A stretch of 64,000 nucleotides of DNA from Allomesorhizobium camelthorni (GTDB lineage: Bacteria > Pseudomonadota > Alphaproteobacteria > Rhizobiales > Rhizobiaceae), in NCBI RefSeq assembly GCF_011045125.1, contig NZ_JAAKZF010000017.1, positions 32,014-96,013 of the forward strand, given 5' to 3'. Position 1 is the stretch's first letter; every line of letters starts with the position of its first letter. Positions 1-7,248 of this stretch are shown in pieces. The position numbers and the translations under genes are program-made. The notes under the pieces are model-generated. The model made no database searches and was not told the origin of the DNA. It saw only the letters and a list, made by a program, of their open reading frames with translations.

Positions 1-144
1 CGAGCCCGACGAGGTGCCGCTTGCGAGATCGTTCATTTCCGCGAGGAATACGGAATAGCCGCGGCCCGCAGCATCGCGGGCTATGCCGCAGCCATTGATG
101 CCGCCGCCAATGACGAAAATGTCATGGATGGGAACTGCGTCCAA
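1..144 (-). CDS. glpD: Glycerol-3-phosphate dehydrogenase GlpD, N-terminal part (runs off the window)
   Basis: Only the first 48 codons lie in the window. The reading begins [20 protein letters not shown], which contains the GxGxxG dinucleotide-binding fingerprint of FAD-dependent oxidoreductases, followed by the [20 protein letters not shown] segment characteristic of aerobic glycerol-3-phosphate dehydrogenase. The family oxidises glycerol-3-phosphate to dihydroxyacetone phosphate at the inner membrane and passes electrons to quinone. The start is taken as TTG at 142-144 because a strong GGGAGGAA ribosome binding site lies at 153-160 and no ATG lies upstream in frame. The divergence-free layout, glpR first and then glpD on the same strand, supports the call and suggests control by GlpR. 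Confidence 0.88.
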   Translation of the reverse strand, partial: MDAVPIHDIFVIGGGINGCGIARDAAGRGYSVFLAEMNDLASGTSSGS

Positions 145-188
145 AGAAAAAATTCCTCCCGAGTTTCGCACTGCAGCATTTTCTTGCC

Positions 189-243
189 GTTTCGAAACTA
201 TATAGGAATTATTTCGAAGTTGGAACGAATGTCAAACGAAAAT
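189..243. promoter_or_regulatory. Candidate GlpR operator cluster ahead of glpD
   Basis: The glpR-glpD spacer holds several TTCG/CGAA half-sites: the palindrome GTTTCGAAAC at 189-198, an ATTTCG...CGAAT inverted repeat at 211-230, and AAACGAAAAT at 234-243. DeoR-family regulators including GlpR bind repeated TTCG-containing half-sites. The assignment to GlpR is inferred from position and motif similarity to the inverted repeat in front of glpR at 1069-1103. Confidence 0.45.
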
Positions 244-290
244 CCGCAGCCGGCGAAATTTGGGCCTTTCCTCTACTGAAAAGCCGCCGT

Positions 291-1055
291 TCAGCGCGAG
301 GTCTCGATCAGTTGCACCTCCGAATCCTGGCAGATGCGGCGCACCGTCGCGATGTCGCAATGGTCGGTGATGAAGGTATCCACCTGCGAAAGATGGCCGA
401 TCCGCACCGGCGCGGTGCGCTCGAATTTCGTCGCGTCGGAGACGAGGATGACGTGTCTCGCATTGGCGATGATGGCCTGCGCCACTTTCACTTCGCGAAA
501 ATCGAAATCGAGAAGCGCGCCGTCATGGTCGATGGCCGAAGCGCCGATCACAGCGTAGTCGACCTTGAACTGCTTGATGAAATCGACTGCGGCCTCGCCG
601 ACGACGCCGCCGTCTGAGCCGCGCACCACCCCGCCGGCGATCACCACCTCGATACCAGGATAGACCCGCATCCTGTTGGCGACATTGATGTTATTGGTGA
701 TGACCATGAGCCCGACATGGTCGAGCAACGCCTTCGAGACGGCCTCCGTGGTGGTGCCGATATTGATGAACAGCGAAGCATTGTCCGGGATCAACCGCGC
801 TGCCGCCTTGCCGATCGCCTCCTTCTCGTCAGAAGCGATCTTGCGGCGCGCCTCGTACTCCATATTCTCTATGCCGGAGGGAAAAAGCGCGCCACCATGG
901 ATGCGGCTGAGCAGGCGCTGGTCGCACAAGTCGTTGAGATCCTTGCGGATCGTCTGCGGCGTCACACCGAAATGGGTGGCGAGATCGTCGACGAGCACGC
1001 GGCCGTTGTCCTTGGCCAATTGCACGATTTCGGAATGCCGCGCCGACAGATACAT
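291..1055 (-). CDS. glpR: DeoR-family transcriptional repressor of glycerol-3-phosphate use, GlpR
   Basis: This 254-residue protein has the usual DeoR-family length and layout. An N-terminal helix-turn-helix lies at about residues 20-45 (VDDLATHFGVTPQTIRKDL), followed by the RIHGGA signature, then a phosphosugar-sensing C-terminal domain with INIGTTTEAVSKAL and TNNINVANRM. GlpR proteins repress glp genes until glycerol-3-phosphate binds. The gene directly precedes glpD on the same strand, 146 nt upstream, which supports the specific name. A perfect 10-bp inverted repeat in its own leader (1069-1103) suggests autoregulation. A different sugar-phosphate ligand is possible for DeoR proteins, but the glpD neighbour makes this unlikely. 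Confidence 0.88.
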   Translation of the reverse strand: MYLSARHSEIVQLAKDNGRVLVDDLATHFGVTPQTIRKDLNDLCDQRLLSRIHGGALFPSGIENMEYEARRKIASDEKEAIGKAAARLIPDNASLFINIGTTTEAVSKALLDHVGLMVITNNINVANRMRVYPGIEVVIAGGVVRGSDGGVVGEAAVDFIKQFKVDYAVIGASAIDHDGALLDFDFREVKVAQAIIANARHVILVSDATKFERTAPVRIGHLSQVDTFITDHCDIATVRRICQDSEVQLIETSR

Positions 1056-1068
1056 TTCCGATCCTCCG

Positions 1069-1103
1069 CTTTCGTTTTATGCCTTTCTATTCGAAAACGA
1101 AAG
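1069..1103. promoter_or_regulatory. Inverted-repeat operator candidate upstream of glpR
   Basis: CTTTCGTTTT at 1069-1078 and AAAACGAAAG at 1094-1103 form a perfect 10-bp inverted repeat with a 15-nt spacer, just upstream of the glpR start at 1055. TTTCG half-sites of this kind suit DeoR-family repressors, so autoregulation by GlpR is the simplest reading. Confidence 0.55.
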
Positions 1104-1149
1104 TGGCTGGAAGTCAATCCGGAGAAGCACGAAATCAGCGCGAACGGGA

Positions 1150-1881
1150 TTAATCAGGAAAATCGGGCAGGCTCTTGAAGGCCAGCTTCAGCGCGTTGGA
1201 CCAGCCATCCGAAACCGTGCGGTAGTATGGGTCGTCGTGGCCGATGCGCTTGTTCAGCGCCACCCGGAAGGAATCTTTCTCGTAAAACAGCAGATCGAGC
1301 GGCAGGCCGACCGACAGGTTCGACTTCAGCGTCGAATCGAACGAAATCATGAGCAGTTTGACCGTTTCAGCGAAGCTCATGGCGCGATCGTAGGCCCTGA
1401 TGATGATCGGCTTGCCGTATTTCGTCTCGCCGACCTGGAAGAACGGCGTGTCGTCGGTCGATTCGATAAAATTGCCTTCCGGGTAGATCATGAACAGGCG
1501 CGGCTCGGAGCCGCGGATCTGGCCGCCCAGGATGAAGGAAGCGTTGAAATAGGAATCGGCCCGCTCGCCTTCAGGGGTCGAACTGGCAATCACCTCCTTG
1601 ACTGTATCTCCGACCAATCGCGCGGTCTGGAACATTGACAGCGTTGCCAATAGGGTCGGCGTGCGGTCCTTTACCGCCTTCATGCGCTCGTCGAGCAGGC
1701 TCACCACCGCCTGCGTGGTCGCCAGATTGCCGGCCGACATCAGAACCACGACGCGCTCACCCGGCTTTTCCCAGAGATGCATCTTGCGGAAAGTCGATAT
1801 CGAGTCGATCCCGGCATTGGTGCGGGTGTCCGACATGAACACCAGCCCGCGATCGATCTTGAGGCCGACACAATAGGTCAT
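1150..1881 (-). CDS. Anbu, ancestral proteasome beta-subunit-like peptidase
   Basis: The 243-residue product starts MTYCVGLKIDRGLVFMSDTR, the Ntn-hydrolase N-terminus of bacterial Anbu (proteasome-type protease). If Met1 is removed, Thr becomes residue 1, with Asp17 (SDTR) and Lys32 (FRKMH) in the positions of the proteasomal Thr1-Asp17-Lys33 catalytic set. The AGN segment at about residues 50-52 (MSAGNLATTQ) is also typical. Anbu proteins form large ring-like or lock-washer assemblies in the cytoplasm, and their substrates are unsettled. The gene is last in an operon behind transglutaminase, alpha-E and ATP-grasp genes, which is the standard Anbu context. The family call is firm, but the physiological role is unknown. 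Confidence 0.92.
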   Translation of the reverse strand: MTYCVGLKIDRGLVFMSDTRTNAGIDSISTFRKMHLWEKPGERVVVLMSAGNLATTQAVVSLLDERMKAVKDRTPTLLATLSMFQTARLVGDTVKEVIASSTPEGERADSYFNASFILGGQIRGSEPRLFMIYPEGNFIESTDDTPFFQVGETKYGKPIIIRAYDRAMSFAETVKLLMISFDSTLKSNLSVGLPLDLLFYEKDSFRVALNKRIGHDDPYYRTVSDGWSNALKLAFKSLPDFPD

Positions 1882-1913
1882 CGAATCTCTTCCGGCGGCG
1901 AATTTGCCGGAAA

Positions 1914-2708
1914 TTACTGCTCCACAGTGATGCGGACCGCAAGCTGTTCCGCCGCCTGTCCAATCCTAATCCCCGACACCGGGGCGGCGTCGCGATAGTC
2001 GCGGCCGGTCGCCAGCCGCACATAGCGCTCGTCGGGAGAGATACCGTTGGCGCCGTCGAAGGCAACCCAGCCGAGCGATTTTACATGGGCCTCGGCCCAG
2101 GCATGGCTGGCCGCCTGCTCGGTGGCGGCGTCCATCATAAGATAGCCGCTGACGTATCGCGCGGGAAAACCGAGCAGCCGCGCCGCCGAGATGAAAATAT
2201 GCGCATGGTCCTGGCAGACGCCGCTCTTCAACGTCAGCGCCGCCTCGGCGGTGGTGGCGGCGTCGGTCACCCCGGCAGTATAGGCGACGCGTTCGCCGAT
2301 CACGTTCATCAGGCGGTGCAGCCGCTCGATGTCGGAACCGCCGCTGATCGAGGCTGCAAGGTCGCGTATGCCCTCGCCGGCTTCGGTGAGCGGCGTCGAC
2401 CGCTCGAACAGCCAGAGCGGCGCAAAGCCGTGATGCGCGCCGGTCACGCCGGCCTTGTTGTGCGTCAGCACCTCGCCCGCGGCCTCGACGCTGACGATAT
2501 GCGGCTCGCCCTCGATGCTGACCAGCCTTGTGTCATTGCCGAACTGGTCGGTGAATCGCACCTCCTCGCGCGCGCCTTCGATGTTGAGCGACCAGGACTG
2601 CACCGATTGGCAGGCGCCGCCATTCGGCATCAGTCTCAGCCGCTGCAGCCCGTACTGGATGGGAAAGTCGTAGCGGTATTCGGTGCGGTGGGTGATCTTC
2701 AGACGCAT
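1914..2708 (-). CDS. Transglutaminase-like cysteine peptidase of the Anbu operon
   Basis: From ATG at 2708 the protein is 264 residues and begins MRLKITHRTEYRYDFPIQYG, the conserved bacterial transglutaminase N-terminal beta-rich domain. The core domain follows with the catalytic triad visible as Cys165 (GVCQDHAH), His202 (SHAWAE) and Asp218 (AFDGANG). An alternative ATG at 2723 overlaps the stop of the upstream alpha-E gene as ATGA and would add five residues. The 2708 start matches the usual family N-terminus better. Members occur with circularly permuted ATP-grasp and alpha-E proteins, a set proposed to make or break peptide bonds in small modified peptides. The substrate is unknown. Confidence 0.9.
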   Translation of the reverse strand: MRLKITHRTEYRYDFPIQYGLQRLRLMPNGGACQSVQSWSLNIEGAREEVRFTDQFGNDTRLVSIEGEPHIVSVEAAGEVLTHNKAGVTGAHHGFAPLWLFERSTPLTEAGEGIRDLAASISGGSDIERLHRLMNVIGERVAYTAGVTDAATTAEAALTLKSGVCQDHAHIFISAARLLGFPARYVSGYLMMDAATEQAASHAWAEAHVKSLGWVAFDGANGISPDERYVRLATGRDYRDAAPVSGIRIGQAAEQLAVRITVEQ

Positions 2709-2722
2709 CGGACCGCCCGCCA

Positions 2723-3664
2723 TCAATGGAACCGGTAATGCTCGGCGACCTCGTCGCCCAGCCGGTAATTGTCGCGGATGAAGTCCATCAGGAATTCGTG
2801 CAGGCCGGAATCGAATATCTCCTTGATCGACCCGACCTTCAGCTTGGCGAGCGTTTCGGCGACAGTCTTGTGGCACACATGGCGCATGCCGTACGCCTCA
2901 TCGAGATACTTCAGACTTTGCGAAATGTTGCGGTAGCAGAAGGCCAGCGAGCGCGGCATGCGGCCATCGAGAATGAGATAATCGGCGATGTTGGTCGGGC
3001 GGTAATCGGCCTCATAAACCCAGCGATAGGAGCGGTGCGCCGAGACCGAGCGCAGGATCGATTCCCACTGGTAGTTGTCGAGCGAGGAGCCGACCCACGA
3101 AATCGACGGCAGCAGCACGTAATATTTCACATCGAGAATGCGGGCGGTATTGTCGGCGCGCTCGATAAAAGTGCCGATCTGCGAAAAGTCAAAGATCTCG
3201 TTGCGCAGCATGGTACCGTAGAAGGCGCCGCGTATCAGAGCCGTCTCGCGCTTGATGGCGTCGAGCACCTTGGGCAGTTCGCGCTCGTCGATCGGGTCGG
3301 CCAGCATGCGCTTCAGCGACATCCAGGCCTCGTTGATGCTCTCCCAGGTCTCGCGGGTCAGCGCGGTGCGCACCATGCGCGCATTGTTGCGCGCGATTTC
3401 AATCGACGACATGACGCTGGAGGGATTTGACCTGTCGCGCAGCAGGAAATCAGCGACGGGTGCGGCCGAAAGATCGTCATGCCGGTTGCGGAACTCGGTC
3501 TCGCAGCCGGCGCTCAGAAGCACGGAGGTCCATTCCTCCGCCGAGCTCGCGGTCCTGGTCAGCGCCATGCGCAACCCCGCATCGACCAGCCGCGCCATGT
3601 TTTCGGCCCGCTCGATATAGCGGTTCATCCAGTAGAGGCCGTTGGCGGTGCGACCGAGGAGCAT
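2723..3664 (-). CDS. Alpha-E domain protein (DUF403) of the Anbu operon
   Basis: This 313-residue, largely helical protein opens MLLGRTANGLYWMNRYIERA, the signature of the alpha-E superfamily, and continues with the conserved NARMVR and WESIN segments around residues 95-115. The fold is predicted all-alpha with conserved glutamates, and no enzyme activity is established. It is consistently encoded between a circularly permuted ATP-grasp gene and a transglutaminase gene, as here. It overlaps the possible upstream start of the transglutaminase gene by ATGA, so translational coupling is plausible. Its distance of almost 500 nt from the ATP-grasp gene is abnormal for this operon and is explained by the inserted repeat-flanked cassette. 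Confidence 0.9.
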   Translation of the reverse strand: MLLGRTANGLYWMNRYIERAENMARLVDAGLRMALTRTASSAEEWTSVLLSAGCETEFRNRHDDLSAAPVADFLLRDRSNPSSVMSSIEIARNNARMVRTALTRETWESINEAWMSLKRMLADPIDERELPKVLDAIKRETALIRGAFYGTMLRNEIFDFSQIGTFIERADNTARILDVKYYVLLPSISWVGSSLDNYQWESILRSVSAHRSYRWVYEADYRPTNIADYLILDGRMPRSLAFCYRNISQSLKYLDEAYGMRHVCHKTVAETLAKLKVGSIKEIFDSGLHEFLMDFIRDNYRLGDEVAEHYRFH

Positions 3665-3682
3665 CAGGCGGCTCCGCCGCTT

Positions 3683-3713
3683 AGTGAATAGGGAATAGTG
3701 AGTAGTGAGTAGT
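3683..3713 (+). repeat. Left arm of heptanucleotide inverted repeat flanking the S23-like cassette
   Basis: Five successive 7-nt units with a TAG core are readable here (AGTGAAT, AGGGAAT, AGTGAGT, AGTGAGT, AGTTGGG). They are the inverse of the array at 4114-4155, and the two share an 18-nt block apart from orientation. The array begins 19 nt upstream of the alpha-E start codon. Confidence 0.8.
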
Positions 3714-3722
3714 TGGGGAACA

Positions 3723-4091
3723 TCATGAAGGTTTCCGCTGCAGGCTCCGGATCATCGCATGCAACATCTTCCCCAGATCATCTGATTGGCGAAGCAGCCG
3801 GGCAACGTCGTTCTCGAGCATCAACTCTACCCTTCCGCATAAAATAACATGCGTCTCCAACTCCTTGAGGGATCCTTGAGCGATCCTGAGGAATTGAATG
3901 AATGAACCCCTATTTTCTCTTCCATAGCCTTCTGCGATGTTCGCACCGACAGACGCTGCCGACCGGCGGATTTGAGAACTCATCCCGTAAATTTCCCTGG
4001 CAGGAAAAGCCTTTGTCGCCGAATAGCAATCTACGGCAAGTTCGATAGCCGCCTTCCATACAAGCAGATCTCTATATGACTTGACGACCGT
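3723..4091 (-). CDS. Four-helix-bundle protein (23S rRNA intervening-sequence/S23 family), start codon degenerate
   Basis: From the first ATG (3983) 86 residues can be read, starting MSSQIRRSAASVGANIAEGY, the core signature of the 23S-IVP/S23 four-helix-bundle family. The same frame remains open upstream and encodes SYRDLLVWKAAIELAVDCYS, the family's true N-terminus, back to an in-frame stop at 4113-4115. No ATG, GTG or TTG lies in that stretch. An ACG at 4089-4091 sits where the start should be, with AAGGGG just upstream, so the gene either lost its start by ATG to ACG or uses a non-standard start. With that start the product is about 122 residues, normal for the family. Molecular function is unknown. 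Homologues include the rRNA intervening-sequence protein and the Avd protein of diversity-generating retroelements. Confidence 0.7.
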   Translation of the reverse strand, partial: TVVKSYRDLLVWKAAIELAVDCYSATKAFPAREIYGMSSQIRRSAASVGANIAEGYGRENRGSFIQFLRIAQGSLKELETHVILCGRVELMLENDVARLLRQSDDLGKMLHAMIRSLQRKPS

Positions 4092-4113
4092 CCCCAGATC
4101 ACAGCCCCTTTTT

Positions 4114-4155
4114 CACTACTCACTACTCACTACTCACTAATTCCTACTCCCTACC
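4114..4155 (-). repeat. Right arm of heptanucleotide inverted repeat flanking the S23-like cassette
   Basis: Six 7-nt units are readable on the plus strand: CACTACT three times, then CACTAAT, TCCTACT and CCCTACC. They are the inverse of the units at 3683-3713. The array ends directly before the stop codon of the ATP-grasp gene (4157-4159). Confidence 0.8.
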
Positions 4156-4156
4156 C

Positions 4157-5569
4157 TCAATCGTCGAGAACCCACGTATCCTTCGTCCCGCCGCCCTGCG
4201 AGGAATTGACGACCAGCGAGCCTTCCTTCAGCGCCACCCGCGTCAGCCCTCCCGGCACGATCTGGATGCGGTCGGAAACCAGCACGAAGGGCCGCAGATC
4301 GACATGACGCGGGGCCAGCCCCTTCTCGGTCAGGATCGGGCAGGTCGACAACGACAGCGTCGGCTGGGCGATGTAGTTGGACGGCTTCGCGGCGAGTTTT
4401 TTGGCGAAATCCTCGCGCTCCTTCTTGCTCGCCGCCGGCCCGACCAGCATGCCGTAGCCGCCGGAGCCGTGCACCTCCTTGACGACCAGTTCGGAGAGGT
4501 GTTCCTGGACATATTTCAGGCTGTCGGGCTCCGAGCAGCGCCAGGTCGGGATGTTGCCGAGGATAGCCTTGCGGCCGGTGTAGAATTCGATGATCTCCGG
4601 CATATAGGAATAGATCGCCTTGTCGTCGGCGATGCCGGTGCCGGGCGCGTTGGCGATGGTGATGTTGCCGGCGCGGTATACATCCATGATGCCGGGTACG
4701 CCGAGCGCCGAATCCGGATTGAAGGTCAGTGGATCGAGGAAAGCGTCGTCGACGCGCCGGTAGAGCACGTCGATCTGCTTGTAGCCCTCGGTCGTGCGCA
4801 TCGCCACATGGCCGTCGACAACCCGCAGGTCCTGGCCCTCGACGAGCTGGACACCCATCTGGTCGGCCAGGAAGGCATGCTCGAAATAAGCGGAATTGTA
4901 GCTGCCGGGCGTCAGCACCGCGATGCAGGGCGCGTCCGTTATGTCGTTCGGCCGCAGCGTCGCCAGCGACTGCCGCAGAAGCTGCGGATAGTTCTCCACC
5001 GGCCGGACCTTGATCTGCTGGAACAGCTCGGGAAAGAGCTGCATCATCGTCTCGCGGTTCTCCAGCATGTAGGAGACGCCGGAAGGCGTGCGCGCATTGT
5101 CCTCGAGCACGTAGAACTCATCCTCGCCGATGCGCACGATGTCGACGCCGATGATATGGGTATAGACGCCGCCCGGTGGGCGCACGCCGATCATTTCGGG
5201 CAGGAACGCCTCATTGTTGGCGACCAGTTCCTTCGGCACCCGGCCGGCTCGCAATATTTCCTGGCGGTGGTAGATGTCGTCGAGGAAGGCGTTCAGCGCC
5301 TGGACGCGCTGTTCGATACCCTGCGTCAGCCGCCGCCACTCATGTCCGGAAATGATGCGCGGCACGATGTCGAAGGGGATCAGCCGCTCCGCCGCCTCCT
5401 CCTCGCCATAGACCGCGAATGTGATGCCGGTCTTGCGGAAGACGCGTTCGGCATCGCGCATCTTCTCGGTCAACCGCGCCGGATCCTGGTTCTTCAGCCA
5501 GCTGTCATACCCGGTATATGGCCTTCGCAGTCCGGTAGTTTCCGGCAGCATCTCGTCGAAAGCGACCAC
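4157..5569 (-). CDS. Circularly permuted ATP-grasp protein of the Anbu operon
   Basis: The protein belongs to the circularly permuted ATP-grasp family, with conserved blocks GVYTHIIGVDIVR, FYVLEDNARTPSGVSYMLENR and KEVHGSGGYGMLVGP, plus the typical C-terminus KDTWVLDD. Members are predicted ATP-dependent carboxylate-amine ligases. They are encoded with alpha-E, transglutaminase and Anbu genes, as here, and the peptide product is unknown. I chose the GTG at 5567-5569 (reading MVAFDEMLPETTG, 470 residues) because a GGGGAG ribosome binding site lies seven bases upstream and the family starts near AFDEM. An upstream ATG at 5626 would add 19 residues of unconserved sequence. This gene is first in the operon. 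Its stop abuts the heptad repeat at 4114-4155. Confidence 0.9.
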   Translation of the reverse strand: MVAFDEMLPETTGLRRPYTGYDSWLKNQDPARLTEKMRDAERVFRKTGITFAVYGEEEAAERLIPFDIVPRIISGHEWRRLTQGIEQRVQALNAFLDDIYHRQEILRAGRVPKELVANNEAFLPEMIGVRPPGGVYTHIIGVDIVRIGEDEFYVLEDNARTPSGVSYMLENRETMMQLFPELFQQIKVRPVENYPQLLRQSLATLRPNDITDAPCIAVLTPGSYNSAYFEHAFLADQMGVQLVEGQDLRVVDGHVAMRTTEGYKQIDVLYRRVDDAFLDPLTFNPDSALGVPGIMDVYRAGNITIANAPGTGIADDKAIYSYMPEIIEFYTGRKAILGNIPTWRCSEPDSLKYVQEHLSELVVKEVHGSGGYGMLVGPAASKKEREDFAKKLAAKPSNYIAQPTLSLSTCPILTEKGLAPRHVDLRPFVLVSDRIQIVPGGLTRVALKEGSLVVNSSQGGGTKDTWVLDD

Positions 5570-5875
5570 GCACGAACTCCCCTGTCCCCGCATTTCAATT
5601 GCGTCCGTCAGGAAAAGCAAGCCCAATCGGTTGGGACGCGGGCGTGATCAGGCCTCTGCCCAATTTCGCGGCAGGTTGCCTGCGCCCGTTGGAAACGGAT
5701 TGGGCAGAAGGCGAATATATTCCGGTCACCGGGCTCAATTTTTCGGCGAGCCGCTGAAGCCATGCCTCCGAGCCACGTATGATATGATGGAATCAGCAAC
5801 GCTTCGGCTGACGCCGGTGGCGCGGCGTCAGTCTGCCGTCATTAAATGCGCTGAGCATGGAGAGCGAAGATTTCG

Positions 5876-6475
5876 ATGGCGCCCTTCAATGTCGATCCCG
5901 AAAAGGTCCATGAGTTCAAGGACGCCGAGAGCTTTTACGACTGGCTCGGCAAGCACCACGACAAGGAAGACGAGGTCTGGATCAAGGTCCACAAGGTGGG
6001 ATCGAGGTTGAAATCGATCAGCCCAACGGAGGCCATCGACGTGGTGCTCTGCTGGGGCTGGATCGACGCGATCCGCAAGGGCTTCGACGACAAAAGCTAT
6101 CTGCAGCGCTACACGCCGCGCGGCAGGAAGAGCACCTGGAGCCAGATCAATGTCGACAATGTCGCCCGGCTGATCGAGGAAGGCCGGATGACCGAGCATG
6201 GGCTCGCGCAAGTCGAGGCTGCCAAGGCCGACGGGCGCTGGGACCGCGCCTACAAGAGCGGCAAGGACATGAAAATCCCCGACGATCTCCAGGCGGCGAT
6301 AGACGCCGAGCCCAATGCCAGGGAAATGCTCGCGAAACTCAGCGAGCAGAACCGCTTCGCGCTGGCCTTCCGCACCCACAATATGAAGACCGAGGCGGGC
6401 CGCAAGAAGAAGATCGCGGCTTTCGTCGAGATGCTGAAGCGCGGCGAGACGATCTACCCGCAGGGCAGAAAATGA
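5876..6475 (+). CDS. YdeI/OmpD-associated family protein
   Basis: The 199-residue protein has the family layout: a variable N-terminus (FYDWLGKHHDKEDEVWIKVHKV), the central EAIDVVLCWGWIDAIRKGFDD block, and FTPR-type residues (YTPRGRKSTWSQINVDNV). It ends with an all-alpha OmdA-like C-terminal segment containing RFALAFRTHNMKTEAGRKKKI. Family members have been linked to bacteriocin or peptide protection, but the biochemical function is not established. The gene stands alone, divergent from the ATP-grasp gene with about 300 nt between them. The ATG at 5876 is preceded by GAGCATGGAGAGCGAAG, which offers a GGAG ribosome binding site. Confidence 0.85.
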   Translation: MAPFNVDPEKVHEFKDAESFYDWLGKHHDKEDEVWIKVHKVGSRLKSISPTEAIDVVLCWGWIDAIRKGFDDKSYLQRYTPRGRKSTWSQINVDNVARLIEEGRMTEHGLAQVEAAKADGRWDRAYKSGKDMKIPDDLQAAIDAEPNAREMLAKLSEQNRFALAFRTHNMKTEAGRKKKIAAFVEMLKRGETIYPQGRK

Positions 6476-6586
6476 ACTTCCGGAATTTGGCGGCCAACCG
6501 TGCTGGTGCGGGAACGAGCGAGAGATGCCGGAAGCCGACTTCGCGAAGCACGGGAACGTCTGGTTGGAGAGGTTAACTTGTCGGCA

Positions 6587-6850
6587 TCAATCGGCGGGCC
6601 CGGTCGCATCTTCCAGGCCGGCTATGACTGGTCCGCCGTCGTCTGGCGCCAGATGCACGGCGGATGTTGGCCCGCCGAACAGTATCGTGGCGATGAGCAG
6701 GAGCTTGACCGCCTGCCAGAATGTCAGTGCCCTGAGACCAAAGACTTCGGGCATAGTGGCGTTCCAGAGCCATCGGAGGATGGCGGACACGATCGCCAAC
6801 CCGACGATTGCGGCGATCACGGCAACGGCTATCGCCATCAGAAAGGACAT
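6587..6850 (-). CDS. Small membrane protein of unknown function
   Basis: The 87-residue product has two hydrophobic stretches, MAIAVAVIAAIVGLAIVSAI near residues 5-24 and AVKLLLIATILFG near residues 47-59, joined by a short aromatic loop (LRWLWNATMPEVFGL), and then a charged tail. It therefore looks like a two-pass inner-membrane protein. I do not recognise the family. It begins a minus-strand set of small envelope proteins (6587-8337) with separate ribosome binding sites. The gene-like character rests on hydrophobic patterning and strand consistency, so confidence is moderate. Confidence 0.6.
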   Translation of the reverse strand: MSFLMAIAVAVIAAIVGLAIVSAILRWLWNATMPEVFGLRALTFWQAVKLLLIATILFGGPTSAVHLAPDDGGPVIAGLEDATGPAD

Positions 6851-6878
6851 CTCCGCTTCCTCCGATGCTCCTGACCAT

Positions 6879-7232
6879 TTACTGAAGCTGGCCGTCGCCG
6901 CTGCTGTCGGCCCTGGCGAAGTCCGCCATGACCTGGTTCATGAACTCGGTCCTGCTCACCGCGCCATCGCCGTTTCGGTCCATGGCGGTGAACTGATCCG
7001 TGGTGAGGATCTGGCCGACATCGGCGGCGCGCAAGCTGCCGTCCCGGTCCGTGTCAAGCTTGCCGAAGGCCTCGGTCATGAAGGCTCGATACTCTGTGCG
7101 GTTGACCGCGCCGTCGTCGTCGGTATCGAGATGATCCCGATGGCCTTCATGCATGGGGCTGGCTTGCTGCGCGGCAGCCATGGCGGTGCAAAGCAGGAGG
7201 GCGGAAACGGTGGTCGCGATTTTCGTTCTCAT
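6879..7232 (-). CDS. Secreted EF-hand calcium-binding protein
   Basis: From ATG at 7232 the product is 117 residues with a signal peptide (MRTKIATTVSALLLCTAMAAA, cleavage likely after AAA or AQQ). Four Asp-rich EF-hand loops follow: DTDDDGAVNRTEY, DTDRDGSLRAADV, DRNGDGAVSRTEF and, truncated at the C-terminus, DSSGDGQLQ. The loops have the DxDxDG spacing of calcium ligands. AAGGA is the ribosome binding site eight bases upstream. Periplasmic EF-hand proteins of this size are common in Rhizobiales, but their roles are mostly untested, calcium buffering or sensing being the usual suggestion. The fourth loop ends at the stop codon, so it may not bind metal. Confidence 0.85.
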   Translation of the reverse strand: MRTKIATTVSALLLCTAMAAAQQASPMHEGHRDHLDTDDDGAVNRTEYRAFMTEAFGKLDTDRDGSLRAADVGQILTTDQFTAMDRNGDGAVSRTEFMNQVMADFARADSSGDGQLQ

Positions 7233-7248
7233 CGTGCGTTCCTTTCTC

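Larger units (their letters stand above)
3683..4156 (-). mobile_element. Repeat-flanked four-helix-bundle cassette inserted in the Anbu operon
   Basis: An open frame of about 120-130 codons lies between two inverted arrays of 7-nt repeats, 3683-3713 and 4114-4155. The right array ends one nucleotide before the stop codon of the ATP-grasp gene. The architecture, a four-helix-bundle ORF inside a long inverted-repeat stem, resembles the intervening sequences found in some bacterial 23S rRNA genes, whose ORFs encode the same protein family. Calling it a mobile or self-folding element is inference. No transposase is present and no target-site duplication is obvious. Confidence 0.5.
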
